A DNA stretch of 64,000 bases from Bacteroidota bacterium (GTDB lineage: Bacteria; Bacteroidota; Bacteroidia; Bacteroidales; UBA12481). The notes under the pieces are model-generated. The model saw nothing but the letters and a program-made list of their open reading frames with translations, made no database searches and was not told the DNA's origin. The stretch spans positions 1-64,000 of the forward strand of contig JABHCC010000149.1 of NCBI GenBank assembly GCA_018669475.1. Direction: 5' to 3'. The position numbers and the translations under genes are program-made. Below are positions 8,527 through 17,665 of this stretch, piece by piece. Position 1 is the first letter of the stretch. Every line of letters starts with the position of its first letter.

Positions 8527-10842
8527 ATGAGAAAAGTAGTCTTTCTGGTGCTTCTAATGAGTGCCATTTTGAGTATAGGAGCGAAGGGAAAAAGTACGAT
8601 TAGCGGATACGTCAAAGATGCCCAAACCGGAGAGGTGCTTATTGGCGCCACAGTTTTTATAGAAGAAACTGAAGTTGGCCTGGTAACTAATGAATATGGA
8701 TTCTACTCTCTGACTATTCCTGACGGCGAATATACTGTTCAATTTCGTTATGTTGGGTACCAAACCCATTCGAAAAAAATCAAGTTAGCAGGACATCAGA
8801 GATTGAATGTTGAGTTGGAGCCCCTGTTTGAACAAATTGAGCAGGTTACAATTCGTGCTGGTGGTAATGATAGAAATGTGAAATCGACTGAGATAAGCAT
8901 GATCCAGCTTGACATGAAAGAAATCTCAATGGTTCCTGTCCTGTTTGGTGAGAAAGACATTTTAAAAAGTATACAATTACTACCGGGAGTTAAAAGTGCA
9001 GGGGAAGGTAACAGTGGATTTTATGTGAGAGGAGGAAATTCAGATCAGAATCTCATACTTCTCGATGAAGCACCTGTATATAATGCATCACATTTGATGG
9101 GATTTTTCTCAGTATTTAATTCAGCAGCCATTAAGGAGGTTCAACTGTACAAAGGAGGTATGCCGGCCAAATATGGAGGCAGATTATCATCAGTGCTCGA
9201 TGTTATTATGAATGACGGCAATTCAAAAAAATTCGGTGTATCAGGAGGATTGGGATTGATATCATCAAACCTCACTGTTGAAGGTCCGATTAAAAAGGAT
9301 CATGGTTCATTTGTGGTCTCAGGACGTAGAACCTATGCTGATTTATTTCTCAAGTTATCCAAGGATAGCACACGGCAGGATGCTAAATTGTATTTCTATG
9401 ATTTGAATTTCAAGGCAAATTACAGGATCGGAGAGAATGATCGTATTTATTTATCCGGATATTTTGGCAGAGATGTTATGGGTTTTCAGGATATTATGTC
9501 GATGGATTGGGGTAATAAAACCGGAACTCTAAGGTGGAATCACCTTTTCGGCGACCGATTGTTTCTGAATAGTAATTTAGTTTACAGTGATTACAATTTT
9601 AAGCAGGGAGCAACTTTTGGTGATATATCGATGAGTATGCTCTCTGGCATTAAGGATTTGAATCTCAAAGAAGAGTTTCAGTATTATGCTAATAGTAAGA
9701 ATACCATCAAATGGGGGGCAAATATTATTTACCACTGCTTTAATCCCGGACAAATAGAAAGCAATTTTGAGGGTTTTGATCCACCAGTTTTGGATGATCG
9801 CTTTGCATATGATGCTGCAGCTTACTTATCACATGAAAGTAAAATTGGTGCTCGTCTTTCCTTAGATTATGGTATTCGATATTCACAGTTTATACCAGTA
9901 GGTCCGGGAGATTATTATTCATTCAATACGAACGGAGCAGTAAAGGATACCATTACATATTTGGAGGGCGAAACTATTGCAAGTTATGGGGGTCTTGAAC
10001 CAAGGGCCTCGCTAAGCTTTGTGCTGACAGACAGAAGCTCTGTTAAGGCCTCTTACAACAGAAACAGACAATATATTCATTTGATATCTAATGCAACTGC
10101 AGGAACCCCGCTTGATACCTGGATACCCAGCAGCAGTATTGTTAAGCCCGAGATCGCGGATCAGCTTGCATTGGGTTATTTCAGGAATTTCAATAACAAT
10201 CAATGGGAAACTTCAGTTGAAGTTTATTATAAAAGTCTTCAGAATCAGATAGAATATAAAAATGGAGCTGACCTTTTGATTAATCCATTTGTGGAGTCTC
10301 AATTGGTTTTTGGAATAGGCAGAGCATATGGTCTTGAGGTTTATGCTAAGAAATTGACCGGAAAGCTTACCGGATGGATAAGCTATACTTTGTCTCGCAC
10401 TGAGCGTAGCTTTCAGGATATAGATAATGGATCATGGTTTCCTGCCCGGTATGACAGAGTGCATGATTTTTCAATTGTAGGCATCTACCAGTTCAATCAA
10501 AAATGGAGCCTGTCAGGGTCATGGATCTATTATACCGGTGATGCTGTGACTTTCCCAAGTGGCAAGTACTTTATTGATGATATGATTGTTAGTATGTATA
10601 CTGAAAGAAACGGATACAGGATGCCTGATTATCATCGCCTCGACCTTGGAGTAAATTTCATTAACAAAAAAAGAGGAAGATTTACCTCAACATGGAACTT
10701 TAGTGTTTATAACGCTTATGCAAGGGAGAATGCTTATTCAATAAACTTTACTCAAAGTGAAGATGATCCCAATATTACGCAAGCTGAGCAACTCTCTCTT
10801 TTCAGCATAATCCCTTCTATTACCTGGAATTTCAAATTTTAA
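8527..10842 (+). CDS. TonB-dependent receptor with carboxypeptidase-regulatory domain
   Basis: An outer-membrane importer of 771 residues. It has a signal peptide (1-20), a CarboxypepD_reg-like beta-sandwich (about 22-100, with GYVKDAQTGEVLIGATV), then a plug domain (about 115-230, including FYVRGGNSDQNLILLDEAPV and KGGMPAKYGGRLSSVLDV) and a barrel that ends in an aromatic strand finishing TWNFKF. It is shorter than SusC proteins. The DUF4249 lipoprotein begins four bases after its stop, a standard pairing. The ligand is unknown. Confidence 0.92.
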   Translation: MRKVVFLVLLMSAILSIGAKGKSTISGYVKDAQTGEVLIGATVFIEETEVGLVTNEYGFYSLTIPDGEYTVQFRYVGYQTHSKKIKLAGHQRLNVELEPLFEQIEQVTIRAGGNDRNVKSTEISMIQLDMKEISMVPVLFGEKDILKSIQLLPGVKSAGEGNSGFYVRGGNSDQNLILLDEAPVYNASHLMGFFSVFNSAAIKEVQLYKGGMPAKYGGRLSSVLDVIMNDGNSKKFGVSGGLGLISSNLTVEGPIKKDHGSFVVSGRRTYADLFLKLSKDSTRQDAKLYFYDLNFKANYRIGENDRIYLSGYFGRDVMGFQDIMSMDWGNKTGTLRWNHLFGDRLFLNSNLVYSDYNFKQGATFGDISMSMLSGIKDLNLKEEFQYYANSKNTIKWGANIIYHCFNPGQIESNFEGFDPPVLDDRFAYDAAAYLSHESKIGARLSLDYGIRYSQFIPVGPGDYYSFNTNGAVKDTITYLEGETIASYGGLEPRASLSFVLTDRSSVKASYNRNRQYIHLISNATAGTPLDTWIPSSSIVKPEIADQLALGYFRNFNNNQWETSVEVYYKSLQNQIEYKNGADLLINPFVESQLVFGIGRAYGLEVYAKKLTGKLTGWISYTLSRTERSFQDIDNGSWFPARYDRVHDFSIVGIYQFNQKWSLSGSWIYYTGDAVTFPSGKYFIDDMIVSMYTERNGYRMPDYHRLDLGVNFINKKRGRFTSTWNFSVYNAYARENAYSINFTQSEDDPNITQAEQLSLFSIIPSITWNFKF

Positions 10843-10846
10843 ATCC

Positions 10847-11698
10847 ATGATAAAGAAATACTCATTATATATTTTGCTTGGTCTTTTCAGTCTTACTTCA
10901 TGCACAAAGATTATTGACATAAAGCTGAATTCAGGCATGCAAAGGATAGTTATTGAAGCCAGAATTACTGATCAAAATCTACCTGCTACAATTATTCTGT
11001 CCCGAACGACTGACTACTTTAATCCTGATGAGCCGGAGAAAGTTTCGGGTGCAATTGTGAAGCTGAGTACAGGTTCAGGAGAAATGGAAATACTATCAGA
11101 GACAAGCGAAGGAGTATATCAGGCTACTCAAATCAAAGGTGTAAATGGTGAAAAATACTTCTTGCGAGTTGAAGATGGGAACGAGGTTTATGAGGCTTCA
11201 TCTACCCTGCCGGATAAAGTCAGTATTGATAGTTTGGTCTACAGTCCTTCATTTATGATGAATCCGCACGATACAGTTGGAGGTTTCATGCTCGGATGCA
11301 GATTTACTGATCCGGGAGGTATTGCTAATTATTATAGTGTGAACATTTTCAAAACGCCTGTTGACACAGGTAAACAGCAGAGTTTTGGCCCCCCGGGAAT
11401 GGCAAGTTCTAGATTGCTGGTTGATGACATGCTTTTCAACGGCAAGCCAGGTTCAATTAATCTCAACCGAGGAGGACTATATCAAATAGGAGATACAGTA
11501 GAGGTTGAGCTTGTTTCATTGGATCAGGTTGTATATAGCTATTATGATCAGCTCAATGAGGTAAGCGGAGGTGGAGCAATGTTCAGCAGCTCAGCGCCGG
11601 CCAACCCGGAGAATAATATCAGTAATGGAGCAATGGGGTTTTTTACAGCTGAAGCGATTGACAGGCAAATGGTAATTATTGAGGCTAAAGCTCCGTAA
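10847..11698 (+). CDS. DUF4249 lipoprotein, receptor partner
   Basis: A 283-residue lipoprotein (lipobox TSC near residue 19) with the DUF4249 pattern: an early CTKIIDI, VIEARITD, a middle GAIVKLS and YQATQIKG, then ASSTLPDKVSIDSLVY. Such proteins accompany CarboxypepD-type TonB receptors and probably form a surface lid or accessory. It is four bases downstream of the receptor gene, so the two are translationally coupled. The ligand is unknown. Confidence 0.85.
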   Translation: MIKKYSLYILLGLFSLTSCTKIIDIKLNSGMQRIVIEARITDQNLPATIILSRTTDYFNPDEPEKVSGAIVKLSTGSGEMEILSETSEGVYQATQIKGVNGEKYFLRVEDGNEVYEASSTLPDKVSIDSLVYSPSFMMNPHDTVGGFMLGCRFTDPGGIANYYSVNIFKTPVDTGKQQSFGPPGMASSRLLVDDMLFNGKPGSINLNRGGLYQIGDTVEVELVSLDQVVYSYYDQLNEVSGGGAMFSSSAPANPENNISNGAMGFFTAEAIDRQMVIIEAKAP

Positions 11699-11842
11699 TT
11701 GGAGGCCCGGTTGTGGGGTGGGATTTGAAGAAGAAAGTAAGATGATAATGACCTGCTGCTTAAGTTTTTTCCCCTCCTCCACGGATTAGATGTCGGAATG
11801 TTTTTTGAGGCATCAGTTTTTTGCTATTTTCGTTTATCCGAA

Positions 11843-14773
11843 ATGAGGCATATTGATTCTAAATATTGGATTATTCTGTCTATCCTGTTATTAAGTATTA
11901 AAGCGGGGTATTCAAATGATCCTGAAATCAAAAAAACCGGAGTCCCGTTTATTCAGCATTACTCAAAGAGAGACTACAAAGCTGGAACTCAAAACTGGAC
12001 ATTTGTACAGGCTAATAACGGCATTCTTTATATTGGCAACAATCTTGGCATTCTGAAATATGATGGGACTTTATGGGATATTATTCCTTTACCAAATCAT
12101 TCTGTCGTAAGGTGTCTTTTTCAGGATAATGACGGAACAATCTATGCTGGAGGATTCAATGAATTTGGATATTTGAAACCAGATGAATCCGGAAAATTGA
12201 TATACCATTCTCTCAACGATAATATTCCAGGAGAGGAACCCCGTGAGTTCTGGAGAATTGCAAGATCTGGCGATTTTTTGTACTTCCAATCTTATGAGGC
12301 TCTGGTGGTGTGGAATACTAAAAATAATGAATGGACTTATTTAGAAGCGGAAAATCAGTTTGGGTTTATAAACGAGGTTGATGGAAAGCTTATTCTGAAT
12401 GATCAGGGTAGAGGTTTGGTAGAAATCAGCGGAATTGATCTGATTTCTTGTGGGGGGGGAGATTTTTTTGCACGGAATGAAGTGTGGAAAATAATTCGTT
12501 TGGAAAGTAAGATACTCGTGTGTACTCAAAATGAAGGGATATTTGAGTTTGCTCAAGGCTGTACAAAACCCTGGGATACTGAAATTAATATTCAGATGAT
12601 TGAAAACCGATTGTTCAGTGTGGAAGTTGGTGATGATCACGTTTTCTGGGGTTCAATACTAAATGGATTGTATATCACAGATATGGAAGGTCGGATTATT
12701 CAGAATCTTAACAAGGAAAGGGGCCTTCATAATAATACCATATTGAGTATTTTTCTGGATTATGAATCGAATATCTGGTTAGGATTGGACAACGGAATTG
12801 ATCTGGTTGATATATATTCACCATTAAGTAATCTGTTTGTTGGTGCGGATATTGGGAGTGGATATTCGGTGGCTCAATTCAAGGACAGAATTTATCTTGG
12901 CACAAATCAGGGCTTGTTTTGGGTAAGTGATTATCGGAAAAGTTTTAATTCAATTGGTGATTCCCAAATACACTCAGTTCATGAGTTATCCGGCCAGGTT
13001 TGGTCATTGCATGTTGCAGGAGATTATTTGCTTGTGGGTCATAATCGAGGCACTTTTGCTATAGATGGAGATATAGTTGAACAGATAGGGAATTCCCGGG
13101 GTGGTTGGAATTTTGAACCTGTTCCCAATCATCCCGAATTAATTTTACAAGGGACCTACGATGGTTTGCAGTTATTTGAAATAACGAAAAATGGCATAAC
13201 ACTCAGCCATATAATCGATGGATATAGTGAGTCCGGGAAGATGCTTCTCTTTGAAAGTGAAGACCGATTATGGGTCGGACATGGATATAAAGGAATATTC
13301 AGGCTGGATCTGAATGCAGATTTTACCAGTGTTAACGAATTGAAGCTTTTTGGTGAGAGTAGCGGCTTAGGATCAAATATCTTTAATGAACTTCTTACAG
13401 TTACTCCAGAGGTTCTGGTGTGCAACGAGGATGGATTTTTCATCTTTGACGAAAAATCCAATGACTTTATTGACGCAGACCTATGGAATGAAAACTTCCC
13501 TAAATATGGAAGGATGACTCGTCTGATCAGGGAGAACGATGAAACTTACTGGTTTTTTCAGGACCGTCAGGCAGGAAAACTTCGGATATTTAATGACACG
13601 CTGTTTGTTAAGGATAGCAGGATTCTTTCTCCTCTTGTAGAATCTTTTAGTCCCAGTTTCGAAAATATTTTTTTCATGTCAGACAGGGATTTGATTTTTG
13701 GTACTAATGATGGCTATGTCCATCTTGATCCACAGATTAAACTTCCTAATGTACCTGACTTACCAATTATTTTTAGTTTGTTTGTCAGTCTGCGATCTGA
13801 TTCCGCCCTTCACATTTATCTTCAGAATCTTGATCAACCAGACATTAAATCGGAACAACATCCCTTGGCTCAGATCCCTTATCGTGACAATGATATTAGG
13901 GTGAGTTTTGTAGCTCCGTCCCTGATGGCATCTGATCGAATACAGTATCAATATATACTTGATGGGCAATCTTTAGAATGGAGTCATTGGGCGGAACAGA
14001 GCTTTGCTGAATTTACTAACATGAGAGAGGGTGAATATCTTTTAAGAGTTAAAGCGCGAAATGCGTATGGAGTTCTATCATCCGAGCGCAGCTTATTTTT
14101 TCATATTAAAACTCCATGGTATAGATCCATTTTAGCCAAGATCTCATACTTTTTACTTGTCATATTGTTTATTTTTTTGAGCTGGTATTTAATAAATAAA
14201 CGCTTGGAAAGAGAAAAGAGAAGGGCTATGATACTCGAAAAGCGTAAAATGCTACATAAGCAACTTCAGTTGAAAAGGGATTCTGAGCTTGCAGAAAAAG
14301 AAATTGTAAAGCTCAGAAACGATAAACTCAGGGCTGATATCAGACATAAGAGCAAGCAGCTGGCAAATCAGACTATGGATGTTTTACAAAAGAACCGTTT
14401 CCTGACTGATATTAAGCTCGAAATGATTGAGTTAAAAAAAAGGGCGCAATCTGAGGAAGTCAAATCATCCATGAGAAGAATGATTCGAAAAATTGACCGA
14501 AATATTGAGGATGAAGACACGCTGAAAGTATTTGAAACAAGTTTTGATCAGGTTCATGAAAACTTCCTTAGAAGATTGCGGGAAGCTTATCCTGAGCTAA
14601 CAGCAAAAGACCTGCGTCTTTGTGCCTACCTTCGACTAAATCTGTCGTCAAAAGAGATTGCCCCCTTACTGAATATTTCGATCCGCGGTGTGGAAATTAG
14701 CAGATACAGGCTGCGAAAAAAGCTGAATCTGCATCATGAGGAGCACTTGGCTGATTTTATATTAGCGTTCTAG
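11843..14773 (+). CDS. Membrane-spanning propeller sensor with LuxR-type HTH
   Basis: A one-component sensor-regulator of 976 residues from the ATG at 11843; an upstream in-frame ATG at 11798 would place residues before the signal sequence. Order: signal sequence (about 5-25); periplasmic two-component-regulator propeller repeats (about 40-690); a Y_Y_Y Ig-like domain (about 690-760); one membrane helix (about 765-788); a long charged coiled coil (790-890); and a C-terminal helix-turn-helix (about 915-975) with LSSKEIAPLLNIS. There is no histidine kinase domain, so the periplasmic signal must pass directly to the DNA-binding end. It directly precedes the laminarin locus and is its most plausible activator; this is inferred from position. 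Confidence 0.87.
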   Translation: MRHIDSKYWIILSILLLSIKAGYSNDPEIKKTGVPFIQHYSKRDYKAGTQNWTFVQANNGILYIGNNLGILKYDGTLWDIIPLPNHSVVRCLFQDNDGTIYAGGFNEFGYLKPDESGKLIYHSLNDNIPGEEPREFWRIARSGDFLYFQSYEALVVWNTKNNEWTYLEAENQFGFINEVDGKLILNDQGRGLVEISGIDLISCGGGDFFARNEVWKIIRLESKILVCTQNEGIFEFAQGCTKPWDTEINIQMIENRLFSVEVGDDHVFWGSILNGLYITDMEGRIIQNLNKERGLHNNTILSIFLDYESNIWLGLDNGIDLVDIYSPLSNLFVGADIGSGYSVAQFKDRIYLGTNQGLFWVSDYRKSFNSIGDSQIHSVHELSGQVWSLHVAGDYLLVGHNRGTFAIDGDIVEQIGNSRGGWNFEPVPNHPELILQGTYDGLQLFEITKNGITLSHIIDGYSESGKMLLFESEDRLWVGHGYKGIFRLDLNADFTSVNELKLFGESSGLGSNIFNELLTVTPEVLVCNEDGFFIFDEKSNDFIDADLWNENFPKYGRMTRLIRENDETYWFFQDRQAGKLRIFNDTLFVKDSRILSPLVESFSPSFENIFFMSDRDLIFGTNDGYVHLDPQIKLPNVPDLPIIFSLFVSLRSDSALHIYLQNLDQPDIKSEQHPLAQIPYRDNDIRVSFVAPSLMASDRIQYQYILDGQSLEWSHWAEQSFAEFTNMREGEYLLRVKARNAYGVLSSERSLFFHIKTPWYRSILAKISYFLLVILFIFLSWYLINKRLEREKRRAMILEKRKMLHKQLQLKRDSELAEKEIVKLRNDKLRADIRHKSKQLANQTMDVLQKNRFLTDIKLEMIELKKRAQSEEVKSSMRRMIRKIDRNIEDEDTLKVFETSFDQVHENFLRRLREAYPELTAKDLRLCAYLRLNLSSKEIAPLLNISIRGVEISRYRLRKKLNLHHEEHLADFILAF

Positions 14774-14997
14774 TGATAAACTTCAAGATTTAATTTGAAG
14801 TAAAGGGGTGTTTCATTAAGCACTTGATAATCAGGCATGTTTTATTCTATCCGATGAGTTAGTGATGTAGCAAAGTGCTTGGCATGTTGTACTGTTGATG
14901 AGTCAGATAATTTGATAAATGCAATCGTACCTTAGTAAATTAGCAAAAGAAATTATCAATTCTAGTGCAAATAAATTATTTACTAAAAAATCTTACA

Positions 14998-16473
14998 ATG
15001 AAAATTTACAGATTTCAAATGTTAAAGAAGGTTGGCCTGGTGTTGGCTGCCTTTACTATTATTTTCTCCTCGTGTAAAAAGGATGAACCTTTAGCTGACC
15101 CAATTGCCAGCTTTCAGTATGCAGTTAGCGAAACTGATTATCTTGAGGTGATACTAACTAATTATTCCCAGAATGCTACATCATATTCCTGGAATTTTGG
15201 AGATGGTGAAACTTCAACTGAATCTGATCCTACTCATGTTTATGCTGAGGCAGGAAGCTATGAAATTACTCTTACCGCGAAGAATATTGATGATGCGATG
15301 GCAACTTATTCTGAAATTATTGAACTTTCGGATCCTAATTCAGCTTTAAAATTACTTGATGGTGGAGAATCTAAAACATGGAGATTATATCGTGAAGGTT
15401 CCAGTTTAGGTGTTGGTCCTGATTTGGAAGGTGCCCGTAGTTGGTGGGCTTTAATGAACGATGGTTCCCGTCCATGTGTTTATTTCCATGAATTTACTTT
15501 CCAGCGTGATGGTTCATTTATTTTTGACGACAAAGGATTATTCTGGGGAGAGACAGCCTTATTTGCTGGAACTGAGCAAAATGAGGTTGCTTTCGAAGCT
15601 ATTCCAGCCAATATGATTAATAAAGACGGTGTGGATGTTAGTGCCTGGTTGAGTGGCACACATGCTTTCACCTATGACGCGGTTGCAGGTGAAATCACAT
15701 TGACTGGTACTGGTGCCTGGATGGGAATGCCACAGTTAAGTACTGTTGCTGAAGTAAGTGTTCCAGATGCAAGCAGAACTTTTAGTGCTACTATTGAACA
15801 AATGGAAGGTTTTGATTTATTAACTATAACTTTCATTTATGATGGTTTGTATTGGGATTTCACTTATGCCAGCTACTCAGATCCTTCATTGGAACCAGAA
15901 GTAGTGACAGTCACTGAAGAATATGGTGAAGATCTTGATGATTTTGCTCCTGCCAGCATGTTTAATACTTTTATTTCTACCACTGAAACAGATGTATCTT
16001 ATTTAGCTCCTTCTGAATCAGCTGTAACAGTCACAGCTGGAGTTGATGATCCTGCAGATGCTGCTGCCGAAAAAGTAGGTCAGTATGTCAGAGGTACAGA
16101 TCAGTTTTCTGATCTCAAATTCCAGATGGATTTTGATATTCAGTTTGATAATTTTACATCTTTCTCAATTGAGGTATACATTCCTAGTTCAAATACTTTC
16201 GAAGAAGGTGGATTAACTAAGAATATTCAACTCTGGATTGCTGACTTCAGCCAGACTCAGGAATTCTGGGGCAGCTGGGTACAATATGATGTTGACCCTG
16301 AATCAATTCCCGTGGATACATGGAAAACATATACTTTCCAGTTAGAATCTCCATCAGCCGGAACAGGTACCCCGAAAACAAGAACAGATCTTGACCTTGT
16401 TGGACTTGTTATTGGTGGTTCAAACCATGTAATTGATGGAACTTTCTACATTAGAAATTTTAAATTTGAATAA
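14998..16473 (+). CDS. PKD-domain surface glycan-binding lipoprotein
   Basis: A 491-residue lipoprotein (lipobox SSC near residue 25) with a PKD domain (about 30-110, containing YSWNFGDGETSTESDPTHVY) and a C-terminal beta-sandwich resembling a carbohydrate-binding module (about 330-491, ending FYIRNFKFE). The middle portion is Trp-rich. It has no catalytic motif. Its place beside GH16, SusC and SusD makes it the likely surface beta-glucan-binding protein of the locus. The ATG at 14998 is chosen over an in-frame upstream ATG at 14965, since it starts at the basic n-region of the signal peptide. A strong terminator follows its stop codon. Confidence 0.8.
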   Translation: MKIYRFQMLKKVGLVLAAFTIIFSSCKKDEPLADPIASFQYAVSETDYLEVILTNYSQNATSYSWNFGDGETSTESDPTHVYAEAGSYEITLTAKNIDDAMATYSEIIELSDPNSALKLLDGGESKTWRLYREGSSLGVGPDLEGARSWWALMNDGSRPCVYFHEFTFQRDGSFIFDDKGLFWGETALFAGTEQNEVAFEAIPANMINKDGVDVSAWLSGTHAFTYDAVAGEITLTGTGAWMGMPQLSTVAEVSVPDASRTFSATIEQMEGFDLLTITFIYDGLYWDFTYASYSDPSLEPEVVTVTEEYGEDLDDFAPASMFNTFISTTETDVSYLAPSESAVTVTAGVDDPADAAAEKVGQYVRGTDQFSDLKFQMDFDIQFDNFTSFSIEVYIPSSNTFEEGGLTKNIQLWIADFSQTQEFWGSWVQYDVDPESIPVDTWKTYTFQLESPSAGTGTPKTRTDLDLVGLVIGGSNHVIDGTFYIRNFKFE

Positions 16474-16479
16474 ATCTAC

Positions 16480-16524
16480 ATACAGTTGTGATCAGAGATG
16501 TTCTGGTCACAACTGTATTTTTTT
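16480..16524 (+). terminator. Rho-independent terminator after the surface-binding gene
   Basis: ATACAGTTGTGA (16480-16491) and TCACAACTGTAT (16507-16518) form a perfect 12-bp stem with a 15-base loop, followed directly by a run of T. It lies seven bases after the PKD lipoprotein stop and before the GH16 gene. This would let the binding protein be made in excess over the downstream locus, or act as an attenuator. Confidence 0.88.
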
Positions 16525-16541
16525 CTTAAATATCTTCTTCA

Positions 16542-17654
16542 ATGAACTATACAATTCGCATTTTATGCACTATTGCCATTATGCTATTGGGACTTACTGC
16601 CTCTTGTGGCAAAGGAGATCCAATAAATAACGAGGATCCCAGGGATTTAACAATAGTTGTAAGTGTGGCAGAGGATGAGTCGGGTTTGGTAAGTATTGAA
16701 GCAAGTGCAATCAATACAATCCTCTATTCATTTTACATTAGTATAGCTGAAGATGCAATTGAAGAAAACTCTTCTGGAAAATTTGAATATACTTTTGTGC
16801 GGTCAGGCACCTATGAGATTACTATAAGAGCATATGGTACTTCTGGTAAGTATGTGCGTACATCGGCACAAGTAAAAGTCAGTCTTGAAAAAGATGTTTC
16901 TATTGAGGATGGCTATATCAGCCCTCTTACATACGAAGGCTATGAATTGGTTTGGAATGATGAATTTGATGGTGACATTATACAATCAACAAATTGGAAA
17001 TTCGAGATTGGAACTGGCTGTCCGAATTGTGGATGGGGGAATAATGAGTTGGAATATTATCGGAGAGAGAACGCTTGGATCGAAAATGGCGTATTATCAA
17101 TTGAAGCCAAAGAAGAAAAATATAAGGGAATGGATTACACCTCAGCCCGACTGATTACAAAAAATCTGAGATCTTTCAAATATGGAAGGATAGATATAAG
17201 GGCTCTTCTGCCAAGGGGTCAGGGCATCTGGCCTGCTTTATGGATGTTGGGTAATAATATTAGTTCTGCTGGCTGGCCTGAATGTGGAGAGATCGATATC
17301 ATGGAAATGATTGGGGGTGGAGGAAGAGATAACACAAGCCATGGAACCTTACATTGGGATGCATCTGGAAACCATGCATCAATTGGTGATAGTTATACGG
17401 TTCAATCCAGTACGCTATCTGGTGAATATCATGTGTTTAGCATTGTTTGGATGGAATCATCTATTACCTGGTTTGTGAATAACGAGGAATTTTATTCTGT
17501 TAATATTACTCCTGCTGAGATGAGTGAATTCCATCAAGAATTTTTCATAATTATGAATCTTGCTGTGGGTGGTAACTGGCCGGGTAGTCCGGATTCTTCA
17601 ACTATTTTTCCACAAAAAATGAAAGTGGATTACGTACGCGTATTTCAAAAGTAA
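16542..17654 (+). CDS. GH16 endo-beta-1,3-glucanase (laminarinase) lipoprotein
   Basis: A 370-residue lipoprotein (lipobox TASC near residue 22), probably on the cell surface, that cuts beta-1,3-glucan chains. A PKD-like Ig domain spans about 35-120. The GH16 catalytic domain (about 125-370) starts ELVWNDEFDG and carries GEIDIMEMIG: Glu250 is the expected nucleophile, Asp252 the helper and Glu255 the acid/base. The NNELEYY and WPALWMLG motifs are typical of the bacterial laminarinase subfamily (GH16_3). Length is normal. It is followed 11 bases later by susC, giving the endo-acting surface enzyme of the locus. Confidence 0.93.
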   Translation: MNYTIRILCTIAIMLLGLTASCGKGDPINNEDPRDLTIVVSVAEDESGLVSIEASAINTILYSFYISIAEDAIEENSSGKFEYTFVRSGTYEITIRAYGTSGKYVRTSAQVKVSLEKDVSIEDGYISPLTYEGYELVWNDEFDGDIIQSTNWKFEIGTGCPNCGWGNNELEYYRRENAWIENGVLSIEAKEEKYKGMDYTSARLITKNLRSFKYGRIDIRALLPRGQGIWPALWMLGNNISSAGWPECGEIDIMEMIGGGGRDNTSHGTLHWDASGNHASIGDSYTVQSSTLSGEYHVFSIVWMESSITWFVNNEEFYSVNITPAEMSEFHQEFFIIMNLAVGGNWPGSPDSSTIFPQKMKVDYVRVFQK

Positions 17655-17665
17655 AATTAAATCAA

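Noticed and set aside
14774-14997. Promoter of the laminarin locus with TACCTTAG at 14929.
   Set aside because: It deviates from TAnnTTTG and the nearest TTG is only 14 bases upstream, so the evidence is too weak.
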